A program made the position numbers and the translations under genes. Shown here piece by piece: positions 19,259 through 30,439 of a DNA stretch of 64,000 bases. The DNA is from Bacillus sp. HSf4 (GTDB lineage Bacteria; Bacillota; Bacilli; Bacillales; Bacillaceae), in assembly GCF_029537375.1 (NCBI RefSeq), contig NZ_CP120679.1, positions 3,026,001-3,090,000 on the forward strand. The letters are read 5' to 3'. How positions within the stretch are numbered: the stretch's first letter is position 1; each line of letters opens with the position of its first letter. The notes below the pieces were generated by a model that had not been told where the DNA came from, did no database searches, and worked only from the letters and a program-made list of their open reading frames with translations.

Positions 19259-20566
19259 CTATGGCCCCTTCACTTCAGCGGCTGCTTTGTCCAATGCTTC
19301 TTTCGGCGTTTTACTTCCGGTTTTCAGCGCTTCATATAATACATTTTTGTTCACCAAGTCGGAAGTTTTCGCATAATCCTCGTGTAAATAAAGCGGGTTG
19401 ATTTCATCTTTAATGTCAAGAAGCATCGAAAAAATATCGCTGCCGTTTTGAAAATATTTCGTGTATTGATTCGGTTTTTTCAATTCTTTAGAATCCCACA
19501 CATCCCATCTGAGCGGATCGAATCCGAGCACTGTCCACAGTTTGATATTGCCTTCTTTTGATGCTTTCGCGAACTTTAAAAAGTCCTTGGCCAAATCGAC
19601 GTGTTTCGCTTGTTTCGGAATGGCGGTGGCTGTGCCCCCCATGCCAGCCGACCGGTCTCCTCCTTCTTCGAAGGCAGGAAGCGGTCTGATCGCGATTTTC
19701 CCTTTTAAGTCAGGCATATAATCCAAAAACCTGCCCATATACCAGATCGGCATTAAGACGGATGCCGCCCCGCCCTGGTTCATAAATCCGTAGTATTCCT
19801 CGCTGTGATGGTTACCTCCAGGCGTGGTGATCGCGATTTTATCTTTTTCGATAAGCTCTTTCAAAAATTCAAGTGTTCTCACATTTGTTTCATTATTTAA
19901 TGTCAAATTTCCGTTTTGATCAAAGTATCCTGAACCTTGCTGGGTTAGCAGCGGCAAAAAGGAATTCGGATCGGTTGTTTCGATCGTCGTCATCGGTTTG
20001 CCGACGGCTTTGACAACCTTTTTGCCCGCTTCCCTGTAATCCTCCCAGGTTTTGATGTCGTCCGGATCGACCCCGGCTTTGTTTAAAATGTCCATGTTGT
20101 AGTACATCACGGTCGTTCCGACATGCGTGCCAAGTCCATACAGCTTTTCATCCTTGCTGTAGAGGGTCAGCCTCGCTTCAACGAACTTGTCGCGCTCCTT
20201 CTCAACCAAGGAAGTTAAATCTGTCAGAGGAATATCCGATCCTTTCAAAAAATTGGAGAATCGTCCGAGTTCAATATCGGCGAGATCTGGGACGCCTTTC
20301 CCCGCCAGCAGTGAAATTGACAGGTTGTCATGCATTTGTCCATATGGATACACAACCGTATTCAGCTTAATTTTGCGCTTAGGGTATTTCTTGTTCCATT
20401 CTTTCACCATTTCTGCGTAAAACTGTTCATGGAGCCCATTAAACGTCCAAAAAGTCAGCTCGGTGGCATCCTGTGTTTGCTCAGAGGCAGGGCTTGCCCT
20501 GCACCCCGTCAAAAGCAAACTTGCGGAAAGCGTCAGCATCAGAACATATGAAAGGAACTTTTTCAC
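19259..20566 (-). CDS. araN: Arabino-oligosaccharide binding lipoprotein AraN
   Basis: Solute-binding component of AraNPQ, anchored to the outer face of the membrane. 435 residues with a lipoprotein signal ending in the lipobox LLTG-Cys22. The remainder is a family 1 extracellular solute-binding fold (LTFWTFNGLHEQFYAEMVKEWNKKYP near the start, GGTATAIPKQAKH in the middle). GTG start at 20566, whose AAAGGGGG ribosome site overlaps the end of araM, so translation is probably coupled. Confidence 0.94.
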   Translation of the reverse strand: MKKFLSYVLMLTLSASLLLTGCRASPASEQTQDATELTFWTFNGLHEQFYAEMVKEWNKKYPKRKIKLNTVVYPYGQMHDNLSISLLAGKGVPDLADIELGRFSNFLKGSDIPLTDLTSLVEKERDKFVEARLTLYSKDEKLYGLGTHVGTTVMYYNMDILNKAGVDPDDIKTWEDYREAGKKVVKAVGKPMTTIETTDPNSFLPLLTQQGSGYFDQNGNLTLNNETNVRTLEFLKELIEKDKIAITTPGGNHHSEEYYGFMNQGGAASVLMPIWYMGRFLDYMPDLKGKIAIRPLPAFEEGGDRSAGMGGTATAIPKQAKHVDLAKDFLKFAKASKEGNIKLWTVLGFDPLRWDVWDSKELKKPNQYTKYFQNGSDIFSMLLDIKDEINPLYLHEDYAKTSDLVNKNVLYEALKTGSKTPKEALDKAAAEVKGP

Positions 20567-20569
20567 GTT

Positions 20570-21760
20570 TTACCCCCTTTCATGGAATGGCCTCAACTCA
20601 GGTAAAAGGCCGTATTGATTGATGATTTTGAGTCCCGTATACCGATCTCTGAGGTGGTGGGCGTTCTTCAGCGCTTCATTAAGCAGATGCTGATCGACAT
20701 CCAGTTCTTGAAATGATACGGGCCCGCCGATTCGCCTCATCCAGTCGGCCATTTTGTCACCGGCGGGAAGGTTTTGATAAGCAGAGGAAACGGCTTTCCC
20801 GACTTGTTCATCATCCCATGTGAGATCTTTAAGGGATCGATAAACATCGGCCAGCATAATGGCGGCGCAGCCCACTTTTGCACCGTGAAGCAACTGCCGC
20901 TTCCCATCTTCAAGCGCTTTCATTTCCAGGTAATGTGAAAGGTGATGCTCGCCGCCAGATGCCGGTCTTGAATGATCAAGCACCAGCATGACAAGGCCGG
21001 AAATAACGAGCGATTCCATCAGTTTTTCAATGCCTGCGCGCGTTTTTGCCGCAATCTCATCTATACTGGACAGACACTGTTCAAGCGCTTCTTTTGTGGC
21101 GGCGCAAGCGGCCGGACAGTGGGGCTCATCTGCAAGCAGACGGGAAATGTCCCAGTCTGCAAGCGATGTCACTTTGCCGAGCATATCGCCGAACCCCGCA
21201 GCGATCATTTTCTGCGGAGCATTTCGCAAAATCTCAAGGTCGGCAAATAATGCAAGCGGCGCAACCGTTTGAATCGTCTGCTTCTTCCCCTTCAAAATCA
21301 GCGGCGCACCGGCTGAAGTAAACCCGTCAACCGATGGCGCCGTCGGCACGGAAATAAACGGAATCCCGCGCTGGCAGGCGCAAAATCTGACGATGTCATG
21401 GATCGTGCCGGAGCCGGCGGCGATCAGCACATCCGTGTCCATCGGCACGCTGATCAGCGCACTGACCAACGTTGTTTCATCTGCCGTGACATCGCCGGCT
21501 TCATTCGCCTTCAGCTTGACCGGGACGGTTCTCACTGTGCTCTTCAGAAGATGCAGCAGCCTTTTTCCGGCGATTTGCTCAGTCGTTTCGTCGCAGATGA
21601 TGGCAGCTTTTTGAAAGCCAGCCGATTTCACGTATTCCGGGAGCTCCTCGTCGACGGCATGTCCGCCAATGGCTATTTTTTCGACTGTCAGCGGATGATG
21701 AACAGATCCGCACTCGCATGAACCTAAAGTATTGTTGATATAAGAAATCAGGTCCTTCAT
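20570..21760 (-). CDS. araM: sn-Glycerol-1-phosphate dehydrogenase AraM
   Basis: 396 residues from the ATG at 21760 (GAGGAGG upstream); a longer frame has no ribosome site. Belongs to the Fe/Ni-dependent glycerol-1-phosphate dehydrogenase family: NAD(P)-binding GSGTIHDIVRFCA, metal ligands in GFGDMLGK...D, HSRPASGGEHHLSH (His pair) and HGAKVG. B. subtilis AraM reduces dihydroxyacetone phosphate to sn-glycerol-1-phosphate. Why it sits in an arabinose operon is unclear. Here it follows araD directly by 16 bp; the araL phosphatase gene found between them in B. subtilis is absent. Confidence 0.92.
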   Translation of the reverse strand: MKDLISYINNTLGSCECGSVHHPLTVEKIAIGGHAVDEELPEYVKSAGFQKAAIICDETTEQIAGKRLLHLLKSTVRTVPVKLKANEAGDVTADETTLVSALISVPMDTDVLIAAGSGTIHDIVRFCACQRGIPFISVPTAPSVDGFTSAGAPLILKGKKQTIQTVAPLALFADLEILRNAPQKMIAAGFGDMLGKVTSLADWDISRLLADEPHCPAACAATKEALEQCLSSIDEIAAKTRAGIEKLMESLVISGLVMLVLDHSRPASGGEHHLSHYLEMKALEDGKRQLLHGAKVGCAAIMLADVYRSLKDLTWDDEQVGKAVSSAYQNLPAGDKMADWMRRIGGPVSFQELDVDQHLLNEALKNAHHLRDRYTGLKIINQYGLLPELRPFHERG

Positions 21761-21776
21761 TGAACCGTTGCCTCCT

Positions 21777-22463
21777 CTATTGGCCGTAATACGCGTCAGC
21801 TCCATGCTTCCGGAAAAAATGCCGATCCTGTAAAGCACTGCTGATCGGGTGAAGAGACGGATTCAGCATCAGAGAGTGATAGGCCATTTTGGCCACCTCT
21901 TCTAGAACAACGGCGTTGTGGACGGCTGTCAAAGCATCCTCCGCCCAGCAAAACGGACCGTGGTTGTTGACGAGAACCCCCGGAACATCGCGATAATCAA
22001 GGTGCTGAAATGTTTCCGCAATCACCTTTCCCGTATTCAATTCGTATTGGCCGGAGATTTCCTCGGCGTACATCTCCCTTGTACATGGAATATCACCGTA
22101 GTAATAGTCGGCATGTGTCGTACCCAATGACGGAATATCCCTGCCGGATTGCGCCCAGCTCGTCGCCCACGGGGAATGGGTATGGACAATACCGCCTATC
22201 GTCGCAAATTGTTTGTAAAGATAAAGGTGTGTCGGTGTATCGGAAGACGGCTTCAGTTTGCCTTCTACGACCTCGCCTTCCAAGTTCAAAACGACTAAAT
22301 CTTCCGCTTTTAACTCGCTGTATTTCACACCGCTCGGCTTAATGACCACCAGCCCTTTCTCGCGGTCGACGCCGCTCACATTCCCCCATGTAAATGTGAC
22401 GAGGCGGTGCTCCTCAAGCTGTAAATTCGCTTTTAAAACCTGTTCTTTTAACGCTTCCAGCAC
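21777..22463 (-). CDS. araD: L-ribulose-5-phosphate 4-epimerase
   Basis: Converts L-ribulose 5-phosphate to D-xylulose 5-phosphate, the entry into the pentose phosphate pathway. 228 residues of the class II aldolase/epimerase fold. Zinc ligands are in [11 protein letters not shown] and [11 protein letters not shown], and the phosphate-binding GNVSGVD and [11 protein letters not shown] segments are present. GTG start at 22463 with AAAAGGAGGGGG upstream, 27 bp after araB. Confidence 0.95.
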   Translation of the reverse strand: MLEALKEQVLKANLQLEEHRLVTFTWGNVSGVDREKGLVVIKPSGVKYSELKAEDLVVLNLEGEVVEGKLKPSSDTPTHLYLYKQFATIGGIVHTHSPWATSWAQSGRDIPSLGTTHADYYYGDIPCTREMYAEEISGQYELNTGKVIAETFQHLDYRDVPGVLVNNHGPFCWAEDALTAVHNAVVLEEVAKMAYHSLMLNPSLHPISSALQDRHFFRKHGADAYYGQ

Positions 22464-22490
22464 AAGTTTCCCCCTCCTTTTAATGATCGT

Positions 22491-24170
22491 TTAGCGGACG
22501 GCCGGGCTGACGGACTGGATGTTTTTTAATTTTTTGAGACGCTTCATGACATCGTTTTGTTTTCCGAAATACGTATACAGCGCCTTGTATTCCTCATATA
22601 GCTGATCATACAATGCGACGTTTTCCGGTATCGGTTTGTACGTATGCTCTTTGATTTTGCCCATATGTCTGACAGCATCTTCGATATGATCATACCCGCC
22701 GTTTTCGCTTCCGGCAGCAAGGGCTCCGAATATCGCAGATCCTAAAGCGGGAGCCTGCGGAGAGCCGGAAATTTTGATTTCCATGTTTGTCACATCAGCG
22801 TAGATCTGCATGATGAACGGATTTTTTTCGGCAATTCCGCCCGCGGCATACAGCTCTTCGATCGGTACGCCGCTTTGTCTGAACGTTTCAATGATAATTC
22901 TCGTGCCGTAGGCGGTCGCTTCCACCAATGCCCGGTATATGTCTTCCGGCTTTGTGGCGAGCGTCATCCCCAGCATCATTCCCGTCAAGTCCGCATCGAC
23001 CAGTGTCGAACGGTTGCCGTTCCACCAGTCCAATGCAAGCAGCCCGCTTTCGCCGATGCGCAGCTTGTCGGCTTTTTCGCTCAACAGCTCAAAAATCGTG
23101 ATCCCTTTTGCTTCCGCTTCTTTCATATAGGATTCCGGTACAAAGTGCTCAATCATCCAGTGAAAATGATCGCCGACACAGGACTGACCCGCTTCATAGC
23201 CGACATATCCCGGGAGAATGCCGTTTTCAACGACACCGCACATGCCCGGCACCATCCGGATATCCTCGCCGAGCAGCACATGGCAAGTGGATGTCCCCAT
23301 GATCATCAGCATTTTTCCCGGTTCCGTGATTCCGACGGCCGGCACTGAAACGTGGGCGTCGACATTTGCGACGGCAACCGCCGTTCCCGGTAAAAGACCT
23401 GTTTTGGCCGCCATTTCCGCAGTCAATCCGCCAGCTTTTTCTCCAACCGAATAAATGTCTTCCGCTAATTTTTCCTGAACGATTGTTTCCAGCTTCGGAT
23501 GCAAAGCCGCGAAAAAGTCGCCGGATGGATAGCCGGTCTTATTGTTCCAGATCGCTTTATAACCGGCTGTACAGTTGTTTCGTTTTCTGTTTCCGCAAAG
23601 GGTGAAGACGATCCAGTCGGCCGCTTCCATCATTTCGGCCGCCGCGTCATAAATGTCAGGCGCTTCTTCTGCGATTTGCATCACTTTTGGCACAAGCCAT
23701 TCAGAAGAAATTTTCCCGCCGTATCTTTTCAGAAAATCTTCATTTCTCTCCTCTGCGATTTGATTGAGCCGGTTTGCGTGCTCCTGTGCAGCATGGTGCT
23801 TCCAAAGCTTCACATAGCTGTGAGGTTCTGCGGCGTATTCAGCCCTCATGCATAGCGGTGTCCCGGCTTCATCAACCGGCAGAATCGTGCATGCGGTAAA
23901 ATCGATGCCGATGCCGATGATGTCTTCCGGAGCCGTTTTCGATTGCGCCAAAAGGCTTGGAATCGTTTCTTCCAGCACTTCAATATAGTCCGCCGGGTGC
24001 TGAAGCGCCCAGTCCCTCGGAAGCTTCCGTTTTGTTCCGGGCAGTTCATGGTCAATCACGCCGTGCGTGTACTCTTTTACAGCAGTCGCAACCTCCTCAC
24101 CGGTCCTGACATCGACCAAGACAGCTCTCCCCGATAACGTTCCAAAGTCAACCCCGATTGTGTATGACAT
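22491..24170 (-). CDS. araB: Ribulokinase
   Basis: ATP-dependent kinase producing L-ribulose 5-phosphate. 559 residues of the FGGY carbohydrate kinase family: N-terminal phosphate loop [18 protein letters not shown], catalytic Asp within [10 protein letters not shown] region and later [14 protein letters not shown], and the C-terminal ATP domain with [20 protein letters not shown]. Length is typical of AraB. Starts 11 bp after araA. Confidence 0.95.
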   Translation of the reverse strand: MSYTIGVDFGTLSGRAVLVDVRTGEEVATAVKEYTHGVIDHELPGTKRKLPRDWALQHPADYIEVLEETIPSLLAQSKTAPEDIIGIGIDFTACTILPVDEAGTPLCMRAEYAAEPHSYVKLWKHHAAQEHANRLNQIAEERNEDFLKRYGGKISSEWLVPKVMQIAEEAPDIYDAAAEMMEAADWIVFTLCGNRKRNNCTAGYKAIWNNKTGYPSGDFFAALHPKLETIVQEKLAEDIYSVGEKAGGLTAEMAAKTGLLPGTAVAVANVDAHVSVPAVGITEPGKMLMIMGTSTCHVLLGEDIRMVPGMCGVVENGILPGYVGYEAGQSCVGDHFHWMIEHFVPESYMKEAEAKGITIFELLSEKADKLRIGESGLLALDWWNGNRSTLVDADLTGMMLGMTLATKPEDIYRALVEATAYGTRIIIETFRQSGVPIEELYAAGGIAEKNPFIMQIYADVTNMEIKISGSPQAPALGSAIFGALAAGSENGGYDHIEDAVRHMGKIKEHTYKPIPENVALYDQLYEEYKALYTYFGKQNDVMKRLKKLKNIQSVSPAVR

Positions 24171-24181
24171 ATGCTCACCCC

Positions 24182-25663
24182 TTAAAACATGCGAAGCCGA
24201 TGTGCAGCTTCACTCCATTTGAGTTCGTTCCGCAGGTTTGGAATCGTTGTGCCGCGATTGATCAAAACTGCTTCAATACCTGACATTTCAGCCCAGTCGA
24301 GCAATTGTTCAGCGGTCAGCTGATAAGAAAGGCATGTATGATGCGCTCCACCTGCCAAAATCCAGGCCTCCGCAGACGTTCTGAGAGACGGCTCCGGCTT
24401 CCAAAGGACGCGGGCCACCGGAAGATTCGGCATATCATGCTCCACTTTTTGAGCTTCCACTTCATTAATCACGAGCCGGAAGCGCCCGCCCAAGTCGACG
24501 AGAGAGGCATTAACAGCGGAACCCGCGATTCCGTCAAACACGAGCCGGGCCGGATCATCTTTGCCACCCATTGACAGAGGATGGACTTCAATTCTCGGCT
24601 TGCTGTCGGCAATTGAAGGACATACCTCAAGCATGTGCGAGCCAAGAATCATTTCATTGCCCGGTTCAAAGTGATAAGTGTAATCTTCCATGAATGATGT
24701 CTCTTTTCCGTCTGCCATCACTTTCATCATGCGGACGAGAGCCGCCGTTTTCCAATCTCCTTCTCCTCCGAAGCCGTAGCCCTCAGCCATGAGCCTTTGG
24801 ACAGCCAAACCCGGCAGTTGCTTCATGCCGTACAGATCTTCAAAGGTCGTCGTAAAGGCGGTGTAGCCGCCGCCTTCGAGAAAGCGCTTTAATCCAAGCT
24901 CAATCCGGGCCTGCTCTTTCACGGATTCACGGACGCCATCTCTTTTCGGCCAGTCGTAGAGCTCCTCATATTCGGCCAGCAGCTCGCTTAAGCTTTGTTC
25001 TGATACCGCGTCGATCTCCCGGACGAGATCGCCGATTCCATAGCCGTCAACAGTCCAGCCGAACTGAATTTGTGCTTCGATTTTATCCCCTTCCGTCACA
25101 GCAACATTGCGCATGTTGTCGCCGAAACGGGCCACTTTGATATGACGGCTTTCAATGTAAGCCACCGCAGCGCTCATCCAGCGATCGATCGACCGTTTCA
25201 CATCCTCGTCTTCCCAGTAGCCGGCAATGACCTTACGCGGAATGCCCAGTCTTGTTCCGATAAAGCCATATTCGCGGTCGCCGTGGGCAGATTGATTGAT
25301 ATTCATGAAGTCCATATCGATTTGGTCCCATGGAATGTCCCTGTTGAACTGTGTATGAAAATGAAGGAGCGGTTTATTCAGCTCAGAAAGGCACGGAATC
25401 CACATTTTTGCCGGTGAAAATGTGTGCATCCATGTGATGACGCCGGCGCATGTCTCATCCCTGTTAGCCTCTTCAAAGAGCTTTCTGATGCCATCAAGCG
25501 AGGTCGCAACCGCCTTGTACTTGATGTTGAACTTCAATTGGCCGTCATTTAATCCTTTGCAGATGATGTTTGAATGATCTTCAACTTCCCTTACGGCCTC
25601 TTCTCCATATAAATGCTGACTGCCCGTCACAAACCAAAATTCATGCGTTTTTGACTGAATCAA
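24182..25663 (-). CDS. araA: L-arabinose isomerase
   Basis: First enzyme of arabinose catabolism, isomerising L-arabinose to L-ribulose with Mn2+. 493 residues with the family start [32 protein letters not shown], and metal-binding Glu/His residues in the [17 protein letters not shown] and [10 protein letters not shown] regions. It leads the operon araA-B-D-M-N-P-Q-abfA. The leader holds two AraR boxes and a cre, so arabinose induction and catabolite repression are both expected. Confidence 0.96.
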   Translation of the reverse strand: MIQSKTHEFWFVTGSQHLYGEEAVREVEDHSNIICKGLNDGQLKFNIKYKAVATSLDGIRKLFEEANRDETCAGVITWMHTFSPAKMWIPCLSELNKPLLHFHTQFNRDIPWDQIDMDFMNINQSAHGDREYGFIGTRLGIPRKVIAGYWEDEDVKRSIDRWMSAAVAYIESRHIKVARFGDNMRNVAVTEGDKIEAQIQFGWTVDGYGIGDLVREIDAVSEQSLSELLAEYEELYDWPKRDGVRESVKEQARIELGLKRFLEGGGYTAFTTTFEDLYGMKQLPGLAVQRLMAEGYGFGGEGDWKTAALVRMMKVMADGKETSFMEDYTYHFEPGNEMILGSHMLEVCPSIADSKPRIEVHPLSMGGKDDPARLVFDGIAGSAVNASLVDLGGRFRLVINEVEAQKVEHDMPNLPVARVLWKPEPSLRTSAEAWILAGGAHHTCLSYQLTAEQLLDWAEMSGIEAVLINRGTTIPNLRNELKWSEAAHRLRMF

Positions 25664-25710
25664 GATGTTGCCTCCTTTGCATTTAAGGTATTGTGGAACA
25701 TTAGTAAACT

Positions 25711-25726
25711 ATTAAAACGCTTACAT
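25711..25726 (-). promoter_or_regulatory. cre in the araA leader
   Basis: Minus-strand ATGTAAGCGTTTTAAT matches the CcpA consensus with one mismatch and lies between the promoter and araA, acting as a roadblock site if bound. Confidence 0.75.
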
Positions 25727-25768
25727 AAACATCTGGCCAATCTATTCGGTACCGATGATGATGATTCT

Positions 25769-25784
25769 ATATGTACGTACAATT
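25769..25784. promoter_or_regulatory. AraR operator 1 (leader)
   Basis: ATATGTACGTACAATT, a palindrome close to the AraR consensus ATTTGTACGTACAAAT, about 35 bases downstream of the predicted start of araA transcription. Centre is 31 bp from operator 2, about three helical turns, compatible with cooperative binding. Confidence 0.85.
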
Positions 25785-25799
25785 AATAATAAAAAATAT

Positions 25800-25815
25800 A
25801 TTTGTACGAACAAGT
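25800..25815. promoter_or_regulatory. AraR operator 2 (start-site)
   Basis: ATTTGTACGAACAAGT, second AraR-type palindrome, covering the predicted +1 and abutting the -10 of the araA promoter. Confidence 0.85.
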
Positions 25816-25817
25816 TT

Positions 25818-25846
25818 ATTATATTAATAAGACCACATACTGTCAA
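25818..25846 (-). promoter_or_regulatory. Sigma-A promoter of the araABDMNPQ-abfA operon
   Basis: Perfect consensus on the minus strand: TTGACA (25846-25841), 17-base spacer, TATAAT (25823-25818). Strength must be held in check by the two AraR boxes and the cre downstream. Confidence 0.92.
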
Positions 25847-25892
25847 TTTAATTTCCGGTTTGTTTGGCAATTTTTTTTGACAATTCGCAAAC

Positions 25893-25924
25893 AAAAAACG
25901 CCAAGCAGCAGAATACCGCTTGGC
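25893..25924 (-). terminator. Terminator of abnA
   Basis: GCCAAGCG ... CGCTTGGC-type stem (imperfect) followed on the minus strand by a T-run, between the abnA stop and the araA promoter. Confidence 0.8.
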
Positions 25925-25935
25925 TCTAAGAACGA

Positions 25936-26901
25936 TTAATACCTCGGCCACCCTTGGGAATCCCAGTACAAATCGTTGATCAGCAATTTGGAAACCCCAT
26001 TGTCAAGAGCGTCATAGCCGTGTCTGACAATAATGGAGTTGTTCAGCACATCCTGATGTCCAGGTCCTTTCCAGCGTTCGTTTCCGGCGTCCAATATCGT
26101 CCCCCCGCCGTTCAGCATGTTTCGGCCGCTCTTGTCATAATAAGGCCCCGTAATATTTTTCGAACGGCCGTAGGCAATTTTATACGTGCTGTCGATCCCC
26201 TGGCAGCAACGGTCAAATGAAACGAATAAATAATAGTAGCCGTCTTTGTACGTAATGTTCGGAGCTTCAACAGCTCCGCCATTATTCGGCCTTGAAGCGA
26301 TCGAATACAGCTCCCCCGTTGGCTTCATCGTATTTTTATCAAGCTTTGTCAACTTGATGCCGCTCCAAAACGAACCGAAGGAAAGCCATGGATTCCCGTC
26401 TTTATCAACCACCAAGTCTCCATCTATCGCATTATAATTGTTTGCAGAAGTCGACCTGATGACAAGCCCGTCATCGCGCCACTGGCCGGAAGCGATCCGG
26501 TCTGTTGAAGCCAGCCCGATCGCAGAAGTGTTTGAGCCGAATGAAGAAACGGAATAGTAAAGCCAATACCGCCCGTTATAGTAACTGATATCAGGCGCCC
26601 ATTGATGCGCTTCGTGATTTGGTACGTACATCTTCCACCATGACAATGGAGTTGGAAAGATGCTCGGCGCTGCGCTCCATGTGATTCCGTCAGCTGATTT
26701 GATGACGCGCAGTCCGCTGCCAAGACCGGTTCCAAAGGTGTACCATGTATTCCCTTCTTTAATGATGGAAGGGTCATGAATAAAGTTGTCTCCTTTCGTA
26801 TCCCAAAATGCAGCCGAAGCTGCTTGAGGCGTTGAAAAAGCCGTGATCAAACCAATCATCAAAGCCGCCGTCAAAGAAATTCCTTTCAAAACGCGCTTCA
26901 C
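25936..26901 (-). CDS. abnA: Secreted endo-1,5-alpha-L-arabinanase (GH43)
   Basis: Extracellular enzyme that cuts the alpha-1,5 backbone of arabinan and feeds oligomers to AraNPQ. 321 residues with a Sec signal peptide (cleavage after AASA, about residue 30). The five-bladed propeller carries the GH43 triad: Asp in NFIHDPSII (general base), Asp in NAIDGDLVV (pKa modulator) and Glu in GGAVEAPNI (general acid). It sits just upstream of araA but has its own terminator and a cre about 80 bases upstream of its start. Confidence 0.95.
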   Translation of the reverse strand: MKRVLKGISLTAALMIGLITAFSTPQAASAAFWDTKGDNFIHDPSIIKEGNTWYTFGTGLGSGLRVIKSADGITWSAAPSIFPTPLSWWKMYVPNHEAHQWAPDISYYNGRYWLYYSVSSFGSNTSAIGLASTDRIASGQWRDDGLVIRSTSANNYNAIDGDLVVDKDGNPWLSFGSFWSGIKLTKLDKNTMKPTGELYSIASRPNNGGAVEAPNITYKDGYYYLFVSFDRCCQGIDSTYKIAYGRSKNITGPYYDKSGRNMLNGGGTILDAGNERWKGPGHQDVLNNSIIVRHGYDALDNGVSKLLINDLYWDSQGWPRY

Positions 26902-26983
26902 TAAACCACACTCCTATCCATCATATTGCACGACAAAAACAAACGGTCCCCCTCCCTTGTAATTTTTTGGAACATTGTTATAT

Positions 26984-26999
26984 ATGTAAGCGTTTTCTA
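26984..26999. promoter_or_regulatory. cre upstream of abnA
   Basis: ATGTAAGCGTTTTCTA, one mismatch from the CcpA consensus, in the 150-bp gap between ysdC and abnA. Placement suggests CcpA repression of abnA. No clear AraR palindrome was found in this gap. Confidence 0.65.
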
Positions 27000-27051
27000 A
27001 AATATTCTAAAAAAAGCAGACAGCTTACAAAACTGTCTGCTTAATCACCAT

Positions 27052-28137
27052 TCAATCAAATGTAATATGTTGAACTGTTTCTTTGTCTAACCTTTTGACG
27101 ACTTCGGTAATTAATTTCACCGCATTTTCATAATCATCGCGATGGAGCATAGCCGCATGTGTGTGGATATAGCGGGTCGCAATCGTAATCGACAGAGCGG
27201 GCACTCCGTTTGCTGTCAGGTGGATTGAACCCGAATCGGTTCCTCCGCCTGAAAGAGCGTCAAATTGATATGGAATCCCGGCTTCGTCCGCTACTTTTGT
27301 GACAAAATCGCGAAGCCCTTTATGCGATACCATTGAGGCATCGTACAAAATGATCTGCGGTCCTTCGCCCATTTTACTAGTCGACTCTTTTTCTGTAATT
27401 CCCGGTGTGTCCCCGGCGATTCCGACGTCAACACCAAAGGCGATATCAGGCTTGATTGTGTGTGCGGCCGTTTTTGCGCCGCGCAGTCCGACTTCTTCCT
27501 GAACGGTGCCGACACCATAGACCACATTCGGGTGATCGGCTCCTTTCAAATTTTTCAAGACGTCGATGGCAATCGCACAGCCGATGCGGTTGTCCCATGC
27601 TTTGGCAAGCAGCATTTTCTCATTGTTCATGACCGTAAATTCGAAGTAAGGCACAATTTGGTCTCCCGGAAGAACGCCCCATTCCATCGCTTCCTCACGG
27701 CTTGAAGCGCCGATATCGATGAACATGTCTTTGATGTCGACCGGTTTTTTGCGCGCGTCAGGCGACAGGACATGCGGCGGTTTTGAACCGATCACACCGG
27801 TGATGTCCCCTTTTTTTGTTACGATCGTTACGCGCTGTGCCAGCATGACCTGGGACCACCAGCCACCTACCGTTTGAAACCGGAGATAGCCTCTGTCATC
27901 TATGCGTGTCACCATAAAACCGACTTCATCAAGATGACCGGCGATCATGATTTTCGGCCCGTCAGCTTGTCCGGTTTTTTTCGCAATCAGGCTTCCCAGT
28001 CTGTCTGTCGTTACCTCGTCTGCAAACGGCTCTATGTATGACCTCATCACTTTTCTCGGTTCTTTTTCATTTGCCGGTATTCCTTTTGCATCTGTTAATT
28101 CCTTTAGCATGGCCAGTGTTTCATCGAGTTTTGCCAT
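27052..28137 (-). CDS. ysdC: M42 family metallo-aminopeptidase YsdC
   Basis: Co-catalytic metal aminopeptidase of the M42 (glutamyl aminopeptidase/PepA, deblocking aminopeptidase) family; acts in the cytoplasm on peptides. 361 residues from the ATG at 28137 (AAAGGAGG upstream); the longer frame is spurious. Metal ligands are in [36 protein letters not shown] (catalytic Glu pair), [11 protein letters not shown] and the C-terminal [11 protein letters not shown]is. Downstream of it lies abnA. Confidence 0.9.
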   Translation of the reverse strand: MAKLDETLAMLKELTDAKGIPANEKEPRKVMRSYIEPFADEVTTDRLGSLIAKKTGQADGPKIMIAGHLDEVGFMVTRIDDRGYLRFQTVGGWWSQVMLAQRVTIVTKKGDITGVIGSKPPHVLSPDARKKPVDIKDMFIDIGASSREEAMEWGVLPGDQIVPYFEFTVMNNEKMLLAKAWDNRIGCAIAIDVLKNLKGADHPNVVYGVGTVQEEVGLRGAKTAAHTIKPDIAFGVDVGIAGDTPGITEKESTSKMGEGPQIILYDASMVSHKGLRDFVTKVADEAGIPYQFDALSGGGTDSGSIHLTANGVPALSITIATRYIHTHAAMLHRDDYENAVKLITEVVKRLDKETVQHITFD

Positions 28138-28233
28138 CAATACATTGCCTCCTTTATTAACCCTCATTACTATTATACAAAAACATGCCTTTTCAATACG
28201 GTCAATATTGCCTCTAGCTTTTTTCATAAAAAA

Positions 28234-28259
28234 TGAAACCTTATGTTAATCGGGACGTA
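28234..28259 (+). promoter_or_regulatory. Sigma-W promoter of ysdB
   Basis: TGAAAC (28234-28239), exactly 16 bases, CGTA (28256-28259): the sigma-W consensus. B. subtilis ysdB is a known member of this envelope-stress regulon. Confidence 0.9.
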
Positions 28260-28308
28260 TATATTCAGATATACTCATTTTCTTTCAAAAGGGAGGGCTT
28301 TTTTAAAT

Positions 28309-28710
28309 ATGTTGGTGATCGTGATAAGGCTCGCTTTGCTGGCGCTTTTGATTTATGCCGTATACAGGATCGTTCAGTTTTTAGGAAGTCCGGACCGGAG
28401 ATTGAAAACAGCACAGGCAAAAAAACATTTTTACTTTTTTGATGAACGAAAAAACACGCGCAAAAATTTCAGATTAACCTTTAAAGGCGTGCTTTTCGAA
28501 GGAGAAAAACACATTCCGTCCAAAGACCATCCGTTGTTTATTCACGCGGTTTTCGTCTGGACCGAAAGCCCTGAAGAAAAGCTCGGCGCATTTACAGCCG
28601 CGGATTTCAGCGAATTGGAAGAAAAGATTAAACAGCGCTTCCCCGACTGTAAAATCGATTGGGATTCGTCCATCCTAAAGTGGCGAAACAAACAGGCAGA
28701 GCAGCAATAG
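28309..28710 (+). CDS. ysdB: Sigma-W-regulated membrane-anchored protein YsdB
   Basis: 133 residues from the ATG at 28309, with AAAGGGAGG upstream. One N-terminal membrane helix (about 1-17) is followed by a basic cytoplasmic domain (PDRRLKTAQAKKHFYFFDERKNTRKNF) and an acidic/aromatic C-terminus. Same arrangement as B. subtilis YsdB, whose molecular function is unknown. Expression from a sigma-W promoter ties it to the envelope stress response. The upstream frame extension crosses the promoter and is not used. Confidence 0.88.
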   Translation: MLVIVIRLALLALLIYAVYRIVQFLGSPDRRLKTAQAKKHFYFFDERKNTRKNFRLTFKGVLFEGEKHIPSKDHPLFIHAVFVWTESPEEKLGAFTAADFSELEEKIKQRFPDCKIDWDSSILKWRNKQAEQQ

Positions 28711-28725
28711 CTTCTCTGCCTGTTT
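28691..28725. terminator. Bidirectional terminator between ysdB and ysdA
   Basis: AACAGGCAGAG paired with CTCTGCCTGTT across a 13-base loop; covers the ends of both convergent genes. Confidence 0.85.
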
Positions 28726-28990
28726 AGTTAAAAGTATAAAAGCCCGTCAAAACAACGTGCGCAATCAGCAAAAGAGGAACCCCGATCTTGAAGGAAAGGT
28801 GTTTCGTCTTATGCCTGAACAGGAGCATGCCGCCCCAGACACCCAGGGAGCCGAAAACAGCCGCTGTCAGCCAGATCCGGCGTTCAGACACCCTCCATTT
28901 GTTTTTGACGGCTCTTTGCTTATCGCTTTTCATCAATAAAAAACCGTATCCGTTGATGAGGATTACGTATATCAGCAAAATCGTATTCAT
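28724..28990 (-). CDS. ysdA: DUF1294 membrane protein YsdA
   Basis: 88 residues with three hydrophobic helices (about 2-18, 39-58 and 68-86) separated by the conserved basic loop DKQRAVKNKWRVSERRIW and the glycine-rich GSLGVWGGMLLFRHKTKH, which define DUF1294. Function unknown. Lies downstream of the rplT cluster in the same direction but 100 bp away. Confidence 0.88.
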   Translation of the reverse strand: MNTILLIYVILINGYGFLLMKSDKQRAVKNKWRVSERRIWLTAAVFGSLGVWGGMLLFRHKTKHLSFKIGVPLLLIAHVVLTGFYTFN

Positions 28991-29089
28991 TTTTTGACTG
29001 CTCCTTCATGTTCTTAAGAAAGACGGGACATTCGCCGCGGAAACGCCCCCCTGAAAGCATAAGAAAAAGGCCGAAACCGGCCTTTTTCA

Positions 29090-29461
<372 letters not shown>

Positions 29462-29482
29462 CTAATTATACCTTTTCCGAAA

Positions 29483-30219
<737 letters not shown>

Positions 30220-30294
30220 GAGCCACCTCCATAGAATCTTTGAATTGATTTCACAACTCATTTTGACCGTTTCTTTGCATTTCCACAGGCAAAC

Positions 30295-30433
30295 AAAAAG
30301 TGTGGGCATAAAACACCCACACTGCGAACATCTGCATAAAAAATAAGAAATGTACGTTTAACCTGCCAACTACAAGAATGTGTCAATCAGGTGAGAAGCG
30401 GGTGCTTCTGCTTGTTGATATATATTCAATTCA
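30295..30433 (-). promoter_or_regulatory. L20-type autoregulatory leader of infC-rpmI-rplT
   Basis: Between the promoter and infC is a strong terminator hairpin (AGTGTGGGTG/ TGCCCACACT with T5, 30295-30323), about 75 bases before the infC start. B. subtilis controls this operon by L20 binding to the leader and promoting termination at such a hairpin. I see the terminator and leader length; the L20 binding fold itself is assigned from family knowledge. Confidence 0.75.
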
Positions 30434-30439
30434 TTATCC

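Noticed and set aside
26915-26935. Possible AraR half-site upstream of abnA
   Set aside because: Only one half fits ACGNACAA and the palindrome is off by one base.
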